This document shows positions 17,639 through 26,375 of a DNA stretch of 64,000 nt, one piece after another. The DNA comes from Myxococcales bacterium (GTDB taxonomy: Bacteria; Myxococcota_A; Polyangia; Haliangiales; Haliangiaceae), in contig CANKMW010000039.1 of the NCBI GenBank assembly GCA_947483555.1, positions 1-64,000 of the forward strand, in the 5' to 3' direction. The notes beneath the pieces are model-generated. The model saw nothing but the letters and a program-made list of their open reading frames with translations. It made no database searches and was not told the DNA's origin. Position 1 is the stretch's first letter, and each line of letters starts with the position of its first letter. A program made the translations under genes and the position numbers.

Positions 17639-18534
17639 CCACCTGGGTCGATCTGGTGGCGCGGGCCCGCGGCCTCGCCACCCACCTCCTCGCCGAGGAC
17701 GCGCTGGTCGAGCTGGGACCGCCCGAGCTGGTCGAGCGCGCCGCCCGCGACCGCGCCGCCGCCGAGCTCGCGATCCTCGAGCGCTGGGCCGCCGACCGCA
17801 CCGACGCCCTCACCGCGATCGTCGACGACGAGGACCGGCGCAGCCTGCGCGGGCTGGTGCGCGGCCTCGCCGCCGCCACGCCGCTCGGCGCGCGCTTGGG
17901 CGGTGCGGTGCCGACGTCGCGCCTGCCCGCCGCGACGCTGCGCGACCTCGCCGCCCAGCCGACCGCCGCGGCGCTGGCCGCGCGGCTCGCCCACCACGCC
18001 CATCCGGCCGCGACGGCGCTGGCCGCGCCGCTGGCGCACACCCCGCTCGACCTGCTCGCGGTCGAGCAGGCCCTCGCCGGCTGGTTCGCGACCCGCGCCC
18101 GCCGCGGCGCCCGGGCCGATCGCGCGCTGGCCCTCCACGTCGCGCAGGTGATCGACGTCGAGAACGCGGGCGCCGCGCGCCTGCTCGCGGCGCGCGGCCG
18201 CGCGCTCGACGCCGCCGCCCACTTCCTGCCCGGCGGCGCGCGCCTGTCGCGGACCGCGTTCCTCGCCGCCGCGACCGCCGCGCCGCCGATCGCCGCGACC
18301 GCGGTGCTGGTCCGCGCCTTCGCCGGCACGCCGCTGGCCACCGCGCTCGACGACACCGCCGTCGACGCGGTCGAGCGCGCCGCGCTGGCCTGGCACCTCG
18401 CCACCCAGCGCCAGCAGTGTCGCCTCGAGCCGCTCGGCCTGGCGCCCGTGCTCGCGCTGGTGCTGCGCCGGCGCGCCGAGACCCGCCGCCTCCGCCACGC
18501 CGCGTGGCGCGTGGCCCTGGGAGGCGCGCCGTGA
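17635..18534 (+). CDS. ntpC: V/A-type ATPase subunit C (AC39-like)
   Basis: This 299-residue, almost all-helical protein belongs by position and fold to the AC39/subunit C group that seats the rotor stalk on the c-ring. The family-type segment HVAQVIDVENAGAARLL is visible near 180. Otherwise conservation is low, as is usual for this subunit. It overlaps subunit E (ATGA) and subunit F (GTGA). Confidence 0.8.
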   Translation: MTTWVDLVARARGLATHLLAEDALVELGPPELVERAARDRAAAELAILERWAADRTDALTAIVDDEDRRSLRGLVRGLAAATPLGARLGGAVPTSRLPAATLRDLAAQPTAAALAARLAHHAHPAATALAAPLAHTPLDLLAVEQALAGWFATRARRGARADRALALHVAQVIDVENAGAARLLAARGRALDAAAHFLPGGARLSRTAFLAAATAAPPIAATAVLVRAFAGTPLATALDDTAVDAVERAALAWHLATQRQQCRLEPLGLAPVLALVLRRRAETRRLRHAAWRVALGGAP

Positions 18535-18860
18535 ACACGCCGATCCGCGTGGTGTGCCGTCGCCCGGCGGCGCTCGGCCTCGGGCTAGCCGGCCTGGCCT
18601 GCACCGAGGTCACCGACGGTGCCGCGGCCGCCGCGGCGATCGCCGCGCTGGAGCGCGGCGCCGGCGGCGCGCTGATCCTGATCGAACGCGACCTCTACGA
18701 CGCGTTGCCCGCGGGCCTGCGCCGCCAGGTCGAGCGCGACGGAACGCCGCTCCTGATGCCGTTCCCGGGCCCGGCGCTGGGCGGCACCGGCGCCGCCCCC
18801 GAGGAGGAGCTGCTCGAGCTCTTGCGCCGCTCGGTCGGCTACCGCCTGAGGTTGCGATGA
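18531..18860 (+). CDS. V/A-type ATPase subunit F (NtpG)
   Basis: This 109-residue protein has the Rossmann-like order of subunit F: an N-terminal strand (IRVVCRRPAALGLGLAG), then ALILIERDLYDALP, and a C-terminal helix (EEELLELLRRSVGYRLRL) that contacts the rotor. The GTG start overlaps the subunit C stop, and the end overlaps the subunit A ATG. It is normal length. Confidence 0.82.
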   Translation: MNTPIRVVCRRPAALGLGLAGLACTEVTDGAAAAAAIAALERGAGGALILIERDLYDALPAGLRRQVERDGTPLLMPFPGPALGGTGAAPEEELLELLRRSVGYRLRLR

Positions 18861-20638
18861 GCGCGCCGCCGACCACCGGCACGCCGACCATCACCCGCGT
18901 CACCGGCACGCTGGCCGAGGCGCGGCCGCTGCGCGACGCCGGGCTCTACGACCTGGTGCGCGTCGGCGAGCGCGGCCTGCTCGGGGAGATCATCCGCTTC
19001 AAGGACGACGTCGCGACGCTGCAGGTCTACGAGGACACCACCGGCCTGGCGGTCGGCGCGCCGGTGGTGGCGACCGGCGCGCCGCTCACCGTCGAGCTCG
19101 GCCCGGGCCTGCTCGGCGCCATCCTCGACGGTGTCGGCCGCCCCCTGGCCCGCCTGGCCGCGGCCAGCGGCGACTTCATCGCGCCCGGCGCCACCGCGCC
19201 CACGCTCGATCCGGCGCGGCGCTGGCGCTTCACGGCCACGGCGCGGCCGGGCACGCACCTCGTCGCCGGCGACGTGCTCGGCACCCTCGAGGAGCAGCCC
19301 GGGTTCGTGCACCGCGTGCTGGTCCCGCCCGGGGTCGCCGGCGCGCTGCGCACGCTCGCCGACGGCGCGTACGCCGTCGCCGACGCGATCGGCCACCTCG
19401 GCGACGGCACGCCGCTGCACCTGGCGCAGCGCTGGCCCCTGCGCACGCCGCGCCCGGTGGCGGAGCGCCTGCCCGCCGACCGTCCGCTGGTCACCGGCCA
19501 GCGGGTCTTCGATCTGCTGTTCCCGCTCGCCGAGGGCGGCGCGGTCGCGGTGCCCGGCGGTTTCGGCACCGGCAAGACCGTGATCGAGCACGGCCTCGCC
19601 CGCCACGCCGCCGCCGACGTCGTGGTCTTCGTCGGCTGCGGCGAGCGCGGCAACGAGATCGCCGAGGTGGTGCAGGAGTTCCCGCGCCTCGTCGATCCGC
19701 GCACCGGCCGCCCGGTCATGGAGCGCACCGTGCTCGTCGTCAACACCTCGAACATGCCGGTGGTGGCGCGCGAGGCCTCGGTCTACCTGGGCATCTCGAT
19801 CGCCGAGTACTACCGCGACATGGGCTACCGGGTCGCGGTGATGGTCGACAGCCTGTCGCGCTGGGCCGAGGCGCTGCGCGACATCGCGGCGCGCCTGCAG
19901 GAGATGCCCGGCGAGGAAGGCTACCCCACCCACCTCGCCAGCCGCCTCGGTCAGCTCTACGAGCGGGCGGGGCGCGCCCGCGCGTGCGGCACGCCGGACC
20001 GCACCGGCGCGGTCAGCCTGGTGTGCGCGGTGTCGCCGCCGGGCGGCGACTTCGCCGAGCCGGTGACCCAGGCCTCGCTGCGCGTCGCCGGCGGGCTGTG
20101 GGCGCTGGACCCGGCGCTGGCCCGCAAGCGCCAGTTCCCGGCGGTCGACTGGGCGACGAGCTACTCGCTGCACGTCGAGACCACCGCGGCGTGGTTCGCC
20201 GCCGAGGCCGGCGTCGACTGGGTGGCGCTGCGCGCCCGCGTGCTGCAGCTCCTGCAACGCGACGCCGAGCTGCGGGAGATCGCCGGCCTGCTCGGCCACG
20301 AGGCGCTCCAGGATCGCGACCGCGCGGTCATCGAGATCGCGCGCCTGGTCCACGAGCACCTGCTGGGCCAGAGCGCCTACGATCCGATCGACGCGGCGTG
20401 CCCGGTGGCCAAGACCGGGCGCATGGCGGCGCTGGTGGTGGCGGCGCTCGACGCCGCCGAGGCCGCGATCGAGCGCGGCGCGACGATCGACGATCTGGAT
20501 CTGGCCGGCCTGCGCCGCGCCTACGCCGGGCTGCGCGCCGCGCCGATGGCGCTGCTCGCCGAGCGCGCCGCCGCCGTCGCGCGGGTCATCGCGTCGCTCG
20601 GCGACGCCCGCGGCGCCGCAGCGGAGGTGCGCGCATGA
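18857..20638 (+). CDS. ntpA: V/A-type ATPase catalytic subunit A
   Basis: This 593-residue subunit binds and hydrolyses (or makes) ATP. Walker A is GGFGTGKT (234-241). Catalytic-site neighbours GCGERGNE and VMVDSLSRWAEAL are present, with the long A-specific insertion between about 120 and 200 and the EEGYPTHLASRL segment. It is full length and overlaps subunits F and B by four bases. Confidence 0.97.
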   Translation: MSAPPTTGTPTITRVTGTLAEARPLRDAGLYDLVRVGERGLLGEIIRFKDDVATLQVYEDTTGLAVGAPVVATGAPLTVELGPGLLGAILDGVGRPLARLAAASGDFIAPGATAPTLDPARRWRFTATARPGTHLVAGDVLGTLEEQPGFVHRVLVPPGVAGALRTLADGAYAVADAIGHLGDGTPLHLAQRWPLRTPRPVAERLPADRPLVTGQRVFDLLFPLAEGGAVAVPGGFGTGKTVIEHGLARHAAADVVVFVGCGERGNEIAEVVQEFPRLVDPRTGRPVMERTVLVVNTSNMPVVAREASVYLGISIAEYYRDMGYRVAVMVDSLSRWAEALRDIAARLQEMPGEEGYPTHLASRLGQLYERAGRARACGTPDRTGAVSLVCAVSPPGGDFAEPVTQASLRVAGGLWALDPALARKRQFPAVDWATSYSLHVETTAAWFAAEAGVDWVALRARVLQLLQRDAELREIAGLLGHEALQDRDRAVIEIARLVHEHLLGQSAYDPIDAACPVAKTGRMAALVVAALDAAEAAIERGATIDDLDLAGLRRAYAGLRAAPMALLAERAAAVARVIASLGDARGAAAEVRA

Positions 20639-22011
20639 TCGCCGCCCGCACCCACCACGGCGCCCGCGCGCTGGTCGGCGCGCTGCTCTACGTCGACGAC
20701 GCGCGCGGCGCCGCCATGGGCGAGGTCGTCGAGATCCGCCAGCCCGGCCAGCCGCCGCGGCGCGGCCAGGTCATCGACGCCGGCGACGCGCTCACCGTGG
20801 TCCAGATCCTCGAGGAGCCGCTCGGGCTGGCGCCGGCGCGGGTCGCGATCACGCTGACCGGCGCCACCGCGGAAGCCCCGGTCGGCCGCGAGCTGCTGGG
20901 CCGCACCCTCAGCGGCGTCGCCGCGCCGCTCGACGACCTGCCGCCGCCGATCGGCGAGGCGCTGCGCCCGGTGTGGGGCGCGCCGATGAACCCGTCGCGA
21001 CGGCTGCCCCCCGGCGACTTCATCGAGACCGGCATCTCGGCGATCGACGGCCTCAACACGCTGGTGCGCGGCCAGAAGCTGCCGGTGTTCTCGGGCGCCG
21101 GCCTGCCCGCGCTCGAGCTGGCGGCGCAGATCGTCGAGCACGCCCGCGCCGGCGGCGGCGAGCCGTTCGCGGTGGTGTTCGCGGCGATCGGCATCACCGC
21201 CCGCGAGACCCGCCTGTTCGTCGAGCGCCTGCGCGACAGCCCGGCCCGCGCCCGCACCGTCTTCTACCTCAACGAGGCCCGCGACCCGACGATCGAGCAG
21301 CTGCTCACGCCGCGCTTCGCGCTGGCCCAGGCCGAGTTCCTGGCCTTCGAGGCCGGCATGCACGTGCTGGTGGTGATGGCCGACGTCGCGCACTACTGCG
21401 AGACCCTGCGCCAGGTCGCGGCCGCGCGCGACGAGGTGCCCGGCCGCCGCGGCTACCCCGGCTACATGTACACCGACCTGGCGACGCTGTTCGAGCGCGC
21501 CGGCGTGCTGCACGACCGCCCCGGCTCGCTGACCCAGCTGCCGATCCTGACCATGCCTGACGACGACATCACCCACCCCATCCCGGATCTCACCGGCTAC
21601 ATCACCGAGGGCCAGGTGGTGCTGTCGCGCGAGCTGCACGGCCAGGGCGTGTTCCCGCCCATCGACGTCTTGCCGTCCTTGTCGCGGTTGATGAACGCCG
21701 GCCTCGGCGCCGGCAAGACCGTGGTCGAGCACCGGCGCTGGGCCGATCAGCTCTACGCCAGCTACGCCCGTGGCCGCGAGGCGCGCCTGATGGCGACGAT
21801 CGTCGGCGAGGCCGGGCTCAGCGATCCGGACCGGCGGGCCCTGGCGTTCGCGGCGCGCTTCGAGCGCGAGCTGATCGGCCAGGGCCGCACCCGCCGCACC
21901 ATCACCGAGACCATCGCGGTGGGCTGGCGCCTCCTCGCCGAGCTGCCCCGCGACGATCTCGAGCGCATCGACGACGCGACCTGGGCGCGCCGCCCCGGAG
22001 CCACGCCGTGA
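20635..22011 (+). CDS. ntpB: V/A-type ATPase regulatory subunit B
   Basis: This 458-residue non-catalytic nucleotide-binding partner of subunit A has no intact P-loop. It has the typical SGISAIDGLNTLVRGQKLP-like region and FSGAGLP in its place. The conserved VVMADVAHYCETLRQVA and GYPGYMYTDLATLFERAG segments are present, as is the TEGQVVLSRELH stretch. It is full length. Confidence 0.97.
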   Translation: MIAARTHHGARALVGALLYVDDARGAAMGEVVEIRQPGQPPRRGQVIDAGDALTVVQILEEPLGLAPARVAITLTGATAEAPVGRELLGRTLSGVAAPLDDLPPPIGEALRPVWGAPMNPSRRLPPGDFIETGISAIDGLNTLVRGQKLPVFSGAGLPALELAAQIVEHARAGGGEPFAVVFAAIGITARETRLFVERLRDSPARARTVFYLNEARDPTIEQLLTPRFALAQAEFLAFEAGMHVLVVMADVAHYCETLRQVAAARDEVPGRRGYPGYMYTDLATLFERAGVLHDRPGSLTQLPILTMPDDDITHPIPDLTGYITEGQVVLSRELHGQGVFPPIDVLPSLSRLMNAGLGAGKTVVEHRRWADQLYASYARGREARLMATIVGEAGLSDPDRRALAFAARFERELIGQGRTRRTITETIAVGWRLLAELPRDDLERIDDATWARRPGATP

Positions 22012-22637
22012 GGACCCGCGCCGCCCCGACCCGCGCCGAGCTCCTGCGCAGCCGGCGCCTCCTGGCCCGGGTCGAGAAGGGCGCGGCGCTGCTGGCGCGC
22101 AAGCGCGAGGCCCTGGTACGCGAGCTGTTCCCGCTGGCTCGCCCCGCCGCCGAAGCGCGACGCGCGATCGGCCTGGCCGCGACCGCGGCCTATCGCGCCG
22201 AGCTCGCCGCCCTGGCCGCGCACGGCGAGGCCGGCGTCGCCGCCACCGCGTGGCCGGCACGCGAGCTCGCCGTCGAGGTTTCGGTGCAGCGGGTGTGGGG
22301 CCTCGCGGTGCCGCGGCTCGGCGCGCTGCCGACCTGGGACCGCGATCTCGCCGCGCGCGGCACCGCCCCCGGCCCCACCGGCCCCGCGCTGTTCGAGGCC
22401 GCCAACCGCTTCGAGCGCCTCGCCGCCGAGCTGCTCGACGCCGCCGCCCGCGAGCTGCACGTGCGCGCCCTCGGCCAGGCCCTGGCCCGCACCACGCGCC
22501 AGCTGCACACGCTCGAGCAGCGGGTCGCGCCCGAGCTGCGCGCGCGCATCGCCGCCATCGCCCGCGCCCTCGACGAGCGCGAGCGCGAAGAACACACCCG
22601 CCTCCGCCAGCTCCGCCACCACCGCGGCCCGGCCTGA
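22008..22637 (+). CDS. ntpD: V/A-type ATPase central-stalk subunit D
   Basis: This 209-residue protein forms the rotor shaft. It has long helices at both ends (LLRSRRLLARVEKGAALLARKR and the C-terminal RTTRQLHTLEQRVAPELRA). The C-terminal part matches the family's helix. The GTG start overlaps the subunit B stop. It is the last gene of the operon and faces the ArsA genes tail to tail, with about 30 bases between and no strong terminator hairpin seen. Confidence 0.9.
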   Translation: MRTRAAPTRAELLRSRRLLARVEKGAALLARKREALVRELFPLARPAAEARRAIGLAATAAYRAELAALAAHGEAGVAATAWPARELAVEVSVQRVWGLAVPRLGALPTWDRDLAARGTAPGPTGPALFEAANRFERLAAELLDAAARELHVRALGQALARTTRQLHTLEQRVAPELRARIAAIARALDEREREEHTRLRQLRHHRGPA

Positions 22638-22668
22638 GCGGCGATTGGACCTGGCGTACGCCCGTGCG

Positions 22669-23790
22669 TCACGCCCACAGCCGCGCCGCGACCGCGGCCA
22701 GATCGGCGAGGCTGTGGACGTCGCGGGTGGCGTCGGGGATCACGGCGTGGGCCACGCCCGGCGGCAGCGCCGCCAGGAAGGTCTCGACCGGCGCGACCTC
22801 GGCGGCGGCCTCGGCCTCGGCGTCGCGCCACGCCGCGTCGGCCCAGGCCACGGCCGGATCGCCGGCGCCATCGGCGGCGGCCGTCGCCGCGAGCTCGGCG
22901 AGCACCGCCGCGGCCTCGGCCGCGGTGCACCCCGGCGCGGGGTGCGCGCGGTTGAGCACCACGCCCGTCAGCTCGGCGTCGACGGCGCGCATGCGCTCGA
23001 CGAAGGCGCCGGTCTCGTCGAGCACGAGCTGGCGCGGGCCGGTCACCAGCACGAAGCCGGCGTTGCCGCCGCGCAACAGCTCGCGGGCCTTGCGCGTCCG
23101 CGCCACCGCGTCGTCGAGCAGCGTGTCGAGGGCGAGCAGGAACGCCGACACGTCGGCCATCGCGACGTGCCCCGCGGCCTGCTCGAGCCAGCGCAGCACC
23201 ACCTTCGCGAACGCGCCGGCCAGCGCGGTGGGCCGGGCCAGGAGCGCGGTCACGCGATGATCGAGCAGCGGGTCGAGGCGTTCGGGCGCGCGCAGGAAAT
23301 CGAGGGCGTGCGCCGCCGGCGGCGTATCGAGCACGACCAGGTCGTAGCGGCCGGACTCGGCGAGGCGACAGGTCTCCTCGATCGCCATGTACTCGGTCGC
23401 GCCGGCGAACGACGTCGACAGCTCCTGGTAGAAGCGGTTGTCGAGGATGGTGCGGGCCGCCGCCGCGCTCGGGGCGTGGCGGTTCACGAACGCGTCCCAC
23501 GCGTGCTTCTGATCGAGCATGCCCGCGGCGAGGCTACCGGCCGGGCGCAGGCCGACCGCGGGGAGCGCGGCGAGCGACACCGGCTCGCCGCCGGGCGCCA
23601 GCGCGGCCAGGCCCAGCGCGCGGGCCAGCGCCCGCGCCGGATCGATCGTCAAGACCATCGCCCGCCGCCCGCGCAGCGCCGCGCCCAGCGCCAGCGCCGC
23701 CGCCATCGTGGTCTTGCCGACCCCGCCGGTCCCGACCACGACCACCAGGCGATGCCCGTCGACCATCGCGCCGATCGACCGCGCGCTCAT
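22669..23790 (-). CDS. ArsA/Get3-family ATPase with divergent P-loop
   Basis: This 373-residue SIMIBI ATPase has GTGGVGKTT as its P-loop (residues 20-28), so the signature lysine of the ArsA/MinD type (KGGVGKT) is a Thr. Switch regions VVLDTPPAAHALDFLRAP and the TIDPA motif are ArsA-like. It ends with a long Ala-rich C-terminal domain. The ATG (23790) overlaps the stop of its partner. Such pairs of single-domain ArsA proteins occur in myxobacteria and actinobacteria. The target is unknown; there is no arsenic gene nearby. Confidence 0.85.
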   Translation of the reverse strand: MSARSIGAMVDGHRLVVVVGTGGVGKTTMAAALALGAALRGRRAMVLTIDPARALARALGLAALAPGGEPVSLAALPAVGLRPAGSLAAGMLDQKHAWDAFVNRHAPSAAAARTILDNRFYQELSTSFAGATEYMAIEETCRLAESGRYDLVVLDTPPAAHALDFLRAPERLDPLLDHRVTALLARPTALAGAFAKVVLRWLEQAAGHVAMADVSAFLLALDTLLDDAVARTRKARELLRGGNAGFVLVTGPRQLVLDETGAFVERMRAVDAELTGVVLNRAHPAPGCTAAEAAAVLAELAATAAADGAGDPAVAWADAAWRDAEAEAAAEVAPVETFLAALPPGVAHAVIPDATRDVHSLADLAAVAARLWA

Positions 23791-24728
23791 CCGGTCGCCT
23801 CCACGACCAGCGGCGCCAGCGCCACCGCGCGCGCCAGCCCGTCGCCCTGCCACAGCCGCGGCAGGCGCACCGCGGCCATGGCCAGCTCGGCCTCGAGCGC
23901 CGCGACGCCGCGCTCCTGGATGCGCTCCCAGCGCCGCGCCCGCCGCACCGCGGTCGCCACCTCGTCGCGCGCCGCCTCGAGCGCCGGCGCCACCGCCAGG
24001 TCACCGAGCCGCACCGCGAGCGCGTCGATCCCCAGCGGCGCCGCCGGTCGACACTGGTTGACGAAGAGCGCGCCGCCGCCGAGGCCCAGCGCGCGCAGCG
24101 CCACCACCACCTGCGCCGCCTCGGCCAGCGGCAGCTCCTCGGGCAGCGCCACGACGTGGACCGCGCAGGTCGCGCGGTCGCCGAGCAGCGCCGCGTTGCG
24201 CGCGGCCTCGCGATGCACGAGCCCCGACGGGAAGCTGCGCGCCGCCGCCGCCGGCATGCGGAGGTGGCCGAGGGCGTGCCCCGAGGCGCCGGCGTCGACG
24301 ACGATCAGATCCCAGCGCGGCCGCGCCCCGACCTGCTGCAGCACCAGCTCGTCGCGGACCTTGCCGATCACCATCAACTCGCGCAGGCCGGGGGCCGCGG
24401 TCGCGAACGCCTGGTACAGCGGATGGGCGATCAGCGCGCGGCCGAGGCGTCCCAGGCGCAGCCGCCGCACCAGGTACTCGCCGAGCGCCGCGGCGCCCTC
24501 GAACCAGGCCACCGCCACGCCGGGCGCGGCGCGCGCCGGCGTGATGGTCCCGGCGGCGTCCGCCGCCACGCCGAGCAGGCGCCGCAGCCCACCCGGCTGG
24601 CCGAGCTCGATGGCCAGCACGCGCTCGCCGCGCGCCGCCGCGGCCAGCGCCAGCGCCGCGCACACCGTGGACTTGCCGACGCCGCCCTTGCCGGTGACGT
24701 AGTGCAACGTGCGATGACGACCGGCCAT
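23787..24728 (-). CDS. ArsA/Get3-family ATPase with classical P-loop
   Basis: This 313-residue protein has the full deviant Walker A GKGGVGKS (13-20) and the ArsA-like LIVVDAGASGHALGHLRMP. Two such subunits, one with the signature lysine and one without, would mimic the two halves of a fused ArsA or form a heterodimer. It is the first gene of a two-gene minus-strand operon. It is read divergently from the FAD-enzyme operon, and the two candidate -12 elements share one TGCA (24744-24747). Confidence 0.87.
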   Translation of the reverse strand: MAGRHRTLHYVTGKGGVGKSTVCAALALAAAARGERVLAIELGQPGGLRRLLGVAADAAGTITPARAAPGVAVAWFEGAAALGEYLVRRLRLGRLGRALIAHPLYQAFATAAPGLRELMVIGKVRDELVLQQVGARPRWDLIVVDAGASGHALGHLRMPAAAARSFPSGLVHREAARNAALLGDRATCAVHVVALPEELPLAEAAQVVVALRALGLGGGALFVNQCRPAAPLGIDALAVRLGDLAVAPALEAARDEVATAVRRARRWERIQERGVAALEAELAMAAVRLPRLWQGDGLARAVALAPLVVEATG

Positions 24729-24731
24729 GCG

Positions 24732-24747
24732 CGGCACGAGGACTGCA
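24732..24747 (+). promoter_or_regulatory. Candidate sigma-54 promoter of the FAD/UbiA operon
   Basis: CGGCACGAGGACTGCA has GG at 24733-24734 and GC at 24745-24746, spaced by ten bases, with a good GGCACG block. The predicted start near 24758 leaves a leader of about 120 bases to the ATG at 24879. Confidence 0.55.
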
Positions 24748-24759
24748 ATTCCTCGGCCC
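24744..24759 (-). promoter_or_regulatory. Candidate sigma-54 promoter of the ArsA pair, overlapping the divergent one
   Basis: On the minus strand, GGGCCGAGGAATTGCA has GG at 24758-24757, GC at 24746-24745 and a perfect TTGCA -12 box; the -24 block is weak. The two divergent -12 boxes sit on the same palindromic TGCA. The start codon is 17 bases past the GC. Confidence 0.4.
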
Positions 24760-24878
24760 GTGCGCCAGGTGCTCGCCAGCTCACCGCTGTTCGCGCCGCG
24801 TCGCGCAAGAACCGCGGGGGTGCGCGCGGGATGCGCAAGCCCTTCGCGGCCAGGGCCCGCCGCGCCGCGGAGGACGCC

Positions 24879-26375
24879 ATGAGCGCGGTGCCCGTTCCCA
24901 CCATGCGCGCGCAGGGACGGCACGCACACTACGACGCGATCGTCATCGGCAGCGGCGTCGGCGGCTCGGTCACCGCCGGCCTCCTGGCGCGCGCCGGCGA
25001 CAAGCTCCTGGTCCTCGAGAAGAACGCCGCGCTCGGCGGCATCCTGGCGTCGTACCGGCGCGGCGGCTTCAAGCTCGACGCCGGCAGTCACCTGATCTCG
25101 CGCGGCGCCCGCGGCGCCCTGGGGGTGGCGCTGCGGCGCGCGGGGCTCAGCCACCCTCGCTTCCTCACCCACGCCATCCCGGTGCGCTCGCGCGGCATGT
25201 TCGAGATCGCGGCGCCGTCCCATCGCCGCGGCCTGCCCGCGGTGGCGCTCGAGGCGGCGCGCGCGCTGCGCCTGCCGTGGCGCGATCGCCTGCGCCTGGT
25301 GCGCATGATGGAGCAGGTGTTCACGCTCACCGAGTGGGAGCTGCGCGCCTGGGATCGCCGCACGCTCGACGAGTTCGTCCGCCAGCACACCGAGCACCCC
25401 GGCGCGTACTTCCTGTTCAGCTTCCTCGCCAGCATCTTCTTCGTGCTGCCGCCGTGGCAGGTCTCGGCCGGCGAGGCCATCCGCTGCCTGCGCTGGGTGC
25501 TGAAGGCCTACAGCCTGTCGTACGTCGAGGGCGGCATGGACAGCCTCAGCCACGCGCTGCTCGGGCTGGTCGAGCCCGCGGGCGGTGACGTCGTCACCGG
25601 CGCGCGGGTGGTGGCGGTCCACCCGCACGGCGTCGATCTCGCCGTGGTCACCGCCGACGGCGCCGAGTACTGCGCGCCGGTGGTCGCGTGCAACATGGCC
25701 GCCGACGACGCCCTCGCCCTCGTCGACGGCATCGCCATCCCGCACGCCTACCGCCACCGCGTCGCCGGCCTGCGCGGCTCGGGCAACGCCCACCAGGTCA
25801 AGCTGGCGCTGCGCCGGCCGCTGGTCGACGCCGGCTGCCTGATCGGCGGGGTCTCGCTCGACGGGCGCACGCTGCAGGACCTGAGCCTCGAGCTGATGCG
25901 CTCGACGGTCGCGGCCATCGACGTCGGGTGTGTCTCGGATCCGCTCGCGATCTACGCGCCGGTGCCGACCAACTACGATCCGTCGCTCGGTCCGGAAGGC
26001 GGACAGCTCATCGTCGCCAGCGTCTACGGCCCGGTGCGCAGCGACCCGGTCGATCCGCCCGAGGTCTGGCAGGCGCGGGCGATGGCGGCGTTGGCCCAGA
26101 TCATCCCCGGCATGCACGACGAGCTGATCTTCGCCGAGTTCACGCCCATCCCCGCGGTCGCGAGCTGGATGGGCAAGGGCAACCGCGGCGCGATCTGCAA
26201 CGGCCAGTTCCCGGGGCAGGTCGGCCGCGATCGGCTGCCGGTGACGACGCCGGTGCCGGGCCTCTACCTGTGCGGCGACGGCGCGGGCGGCCGCGGCATC
26301 GGCACCGAGCTGGCGGCCGCCTCGGCGATGGAGGTCGTCGACGCCGTCCTCGCCCGGCGGAGGGCCGCGGCGTGA
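24879..26375 (+). CDS. FAD-dependent phytoene-desaturase/isomerase-like (CrtI/CrtISO/RetSat) oxidoreductase
   Basis: This 498-residue flavoprotein has a dinucleotide fold GSGVGG (24-29) followed by LVLEKNAALGG and the typical C-terminal FAD closure PGLYLCGDGAGGRGIG. The overall plan is that of enzymes that desaturate, isomerise or saturate polyprenyl chains. There is no other carotenoid gene nearby. Instead it heads an operon with a polyprenol-kinase-like protein and a UbiA prenyltransferase, which suggests work on a prenyl chain. The start at 24879 is chosen for GCGGAGGA just upstream; an ATG at 24831 is an alternative. The next GTG overlaps its stop. Confidence 0.85.
   Translation: MSAVPVPTMRAQGRHAHYDAIVIGSGVGGSVTAGLLARAGDKLLVLEKNAALGGILASYRRGGFKLDAGSHLISRGARGALGVALRRAGLSHPRFLTHAIPVRSRGMFEIAAPSHRRGLPAVALEAARALRLPWRDRLRLVRMMEQVFTLTEWELRAWDRRTLDEFVRQHTEHPGAYFLFSFLASIFFVLPPWQVSAGEAIRCLRWVLKAYSLSYVEGGMDSLSHALLGLVEPAGGDVVTGARVVAVHPHGVDLAVVTADGAEYCAPVVACNMAADDALALVDGIAIPHAYRHRVAGLRGSGNAHQVKLALRRPLVDAGCLIGGVSLDGRTLQDLSLELMRSTVAAIDVGCVSDPLAIYAPVPTNYDPSLGPEGGQLIVASVYGPVRSDPVDPPEVWQARAMAALAQIIPGMHDELIFAEFTPIPAVASWMGKGNRGAICNGQFPGQVGRDRLPVTTPVPGLYLCGDGAGGRGIGTELAAASAMEVVDAVLARRRAAA

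Noticed and set aside
22637..22669. Possible bidirectional terminator between the V-ATPase and ArsA operons
   Set aside because: I could not find a stem of useful length with a T-run on either strand in the 31-base gap.
22669..24728. Arsenic-resistance function for the ArsA-like pair
   Set aside because: No arsB, arsC or arsR nearby and no arsenic-binding cysteine pattern seen; the pair fits the wider ArsA/Get3 group better.
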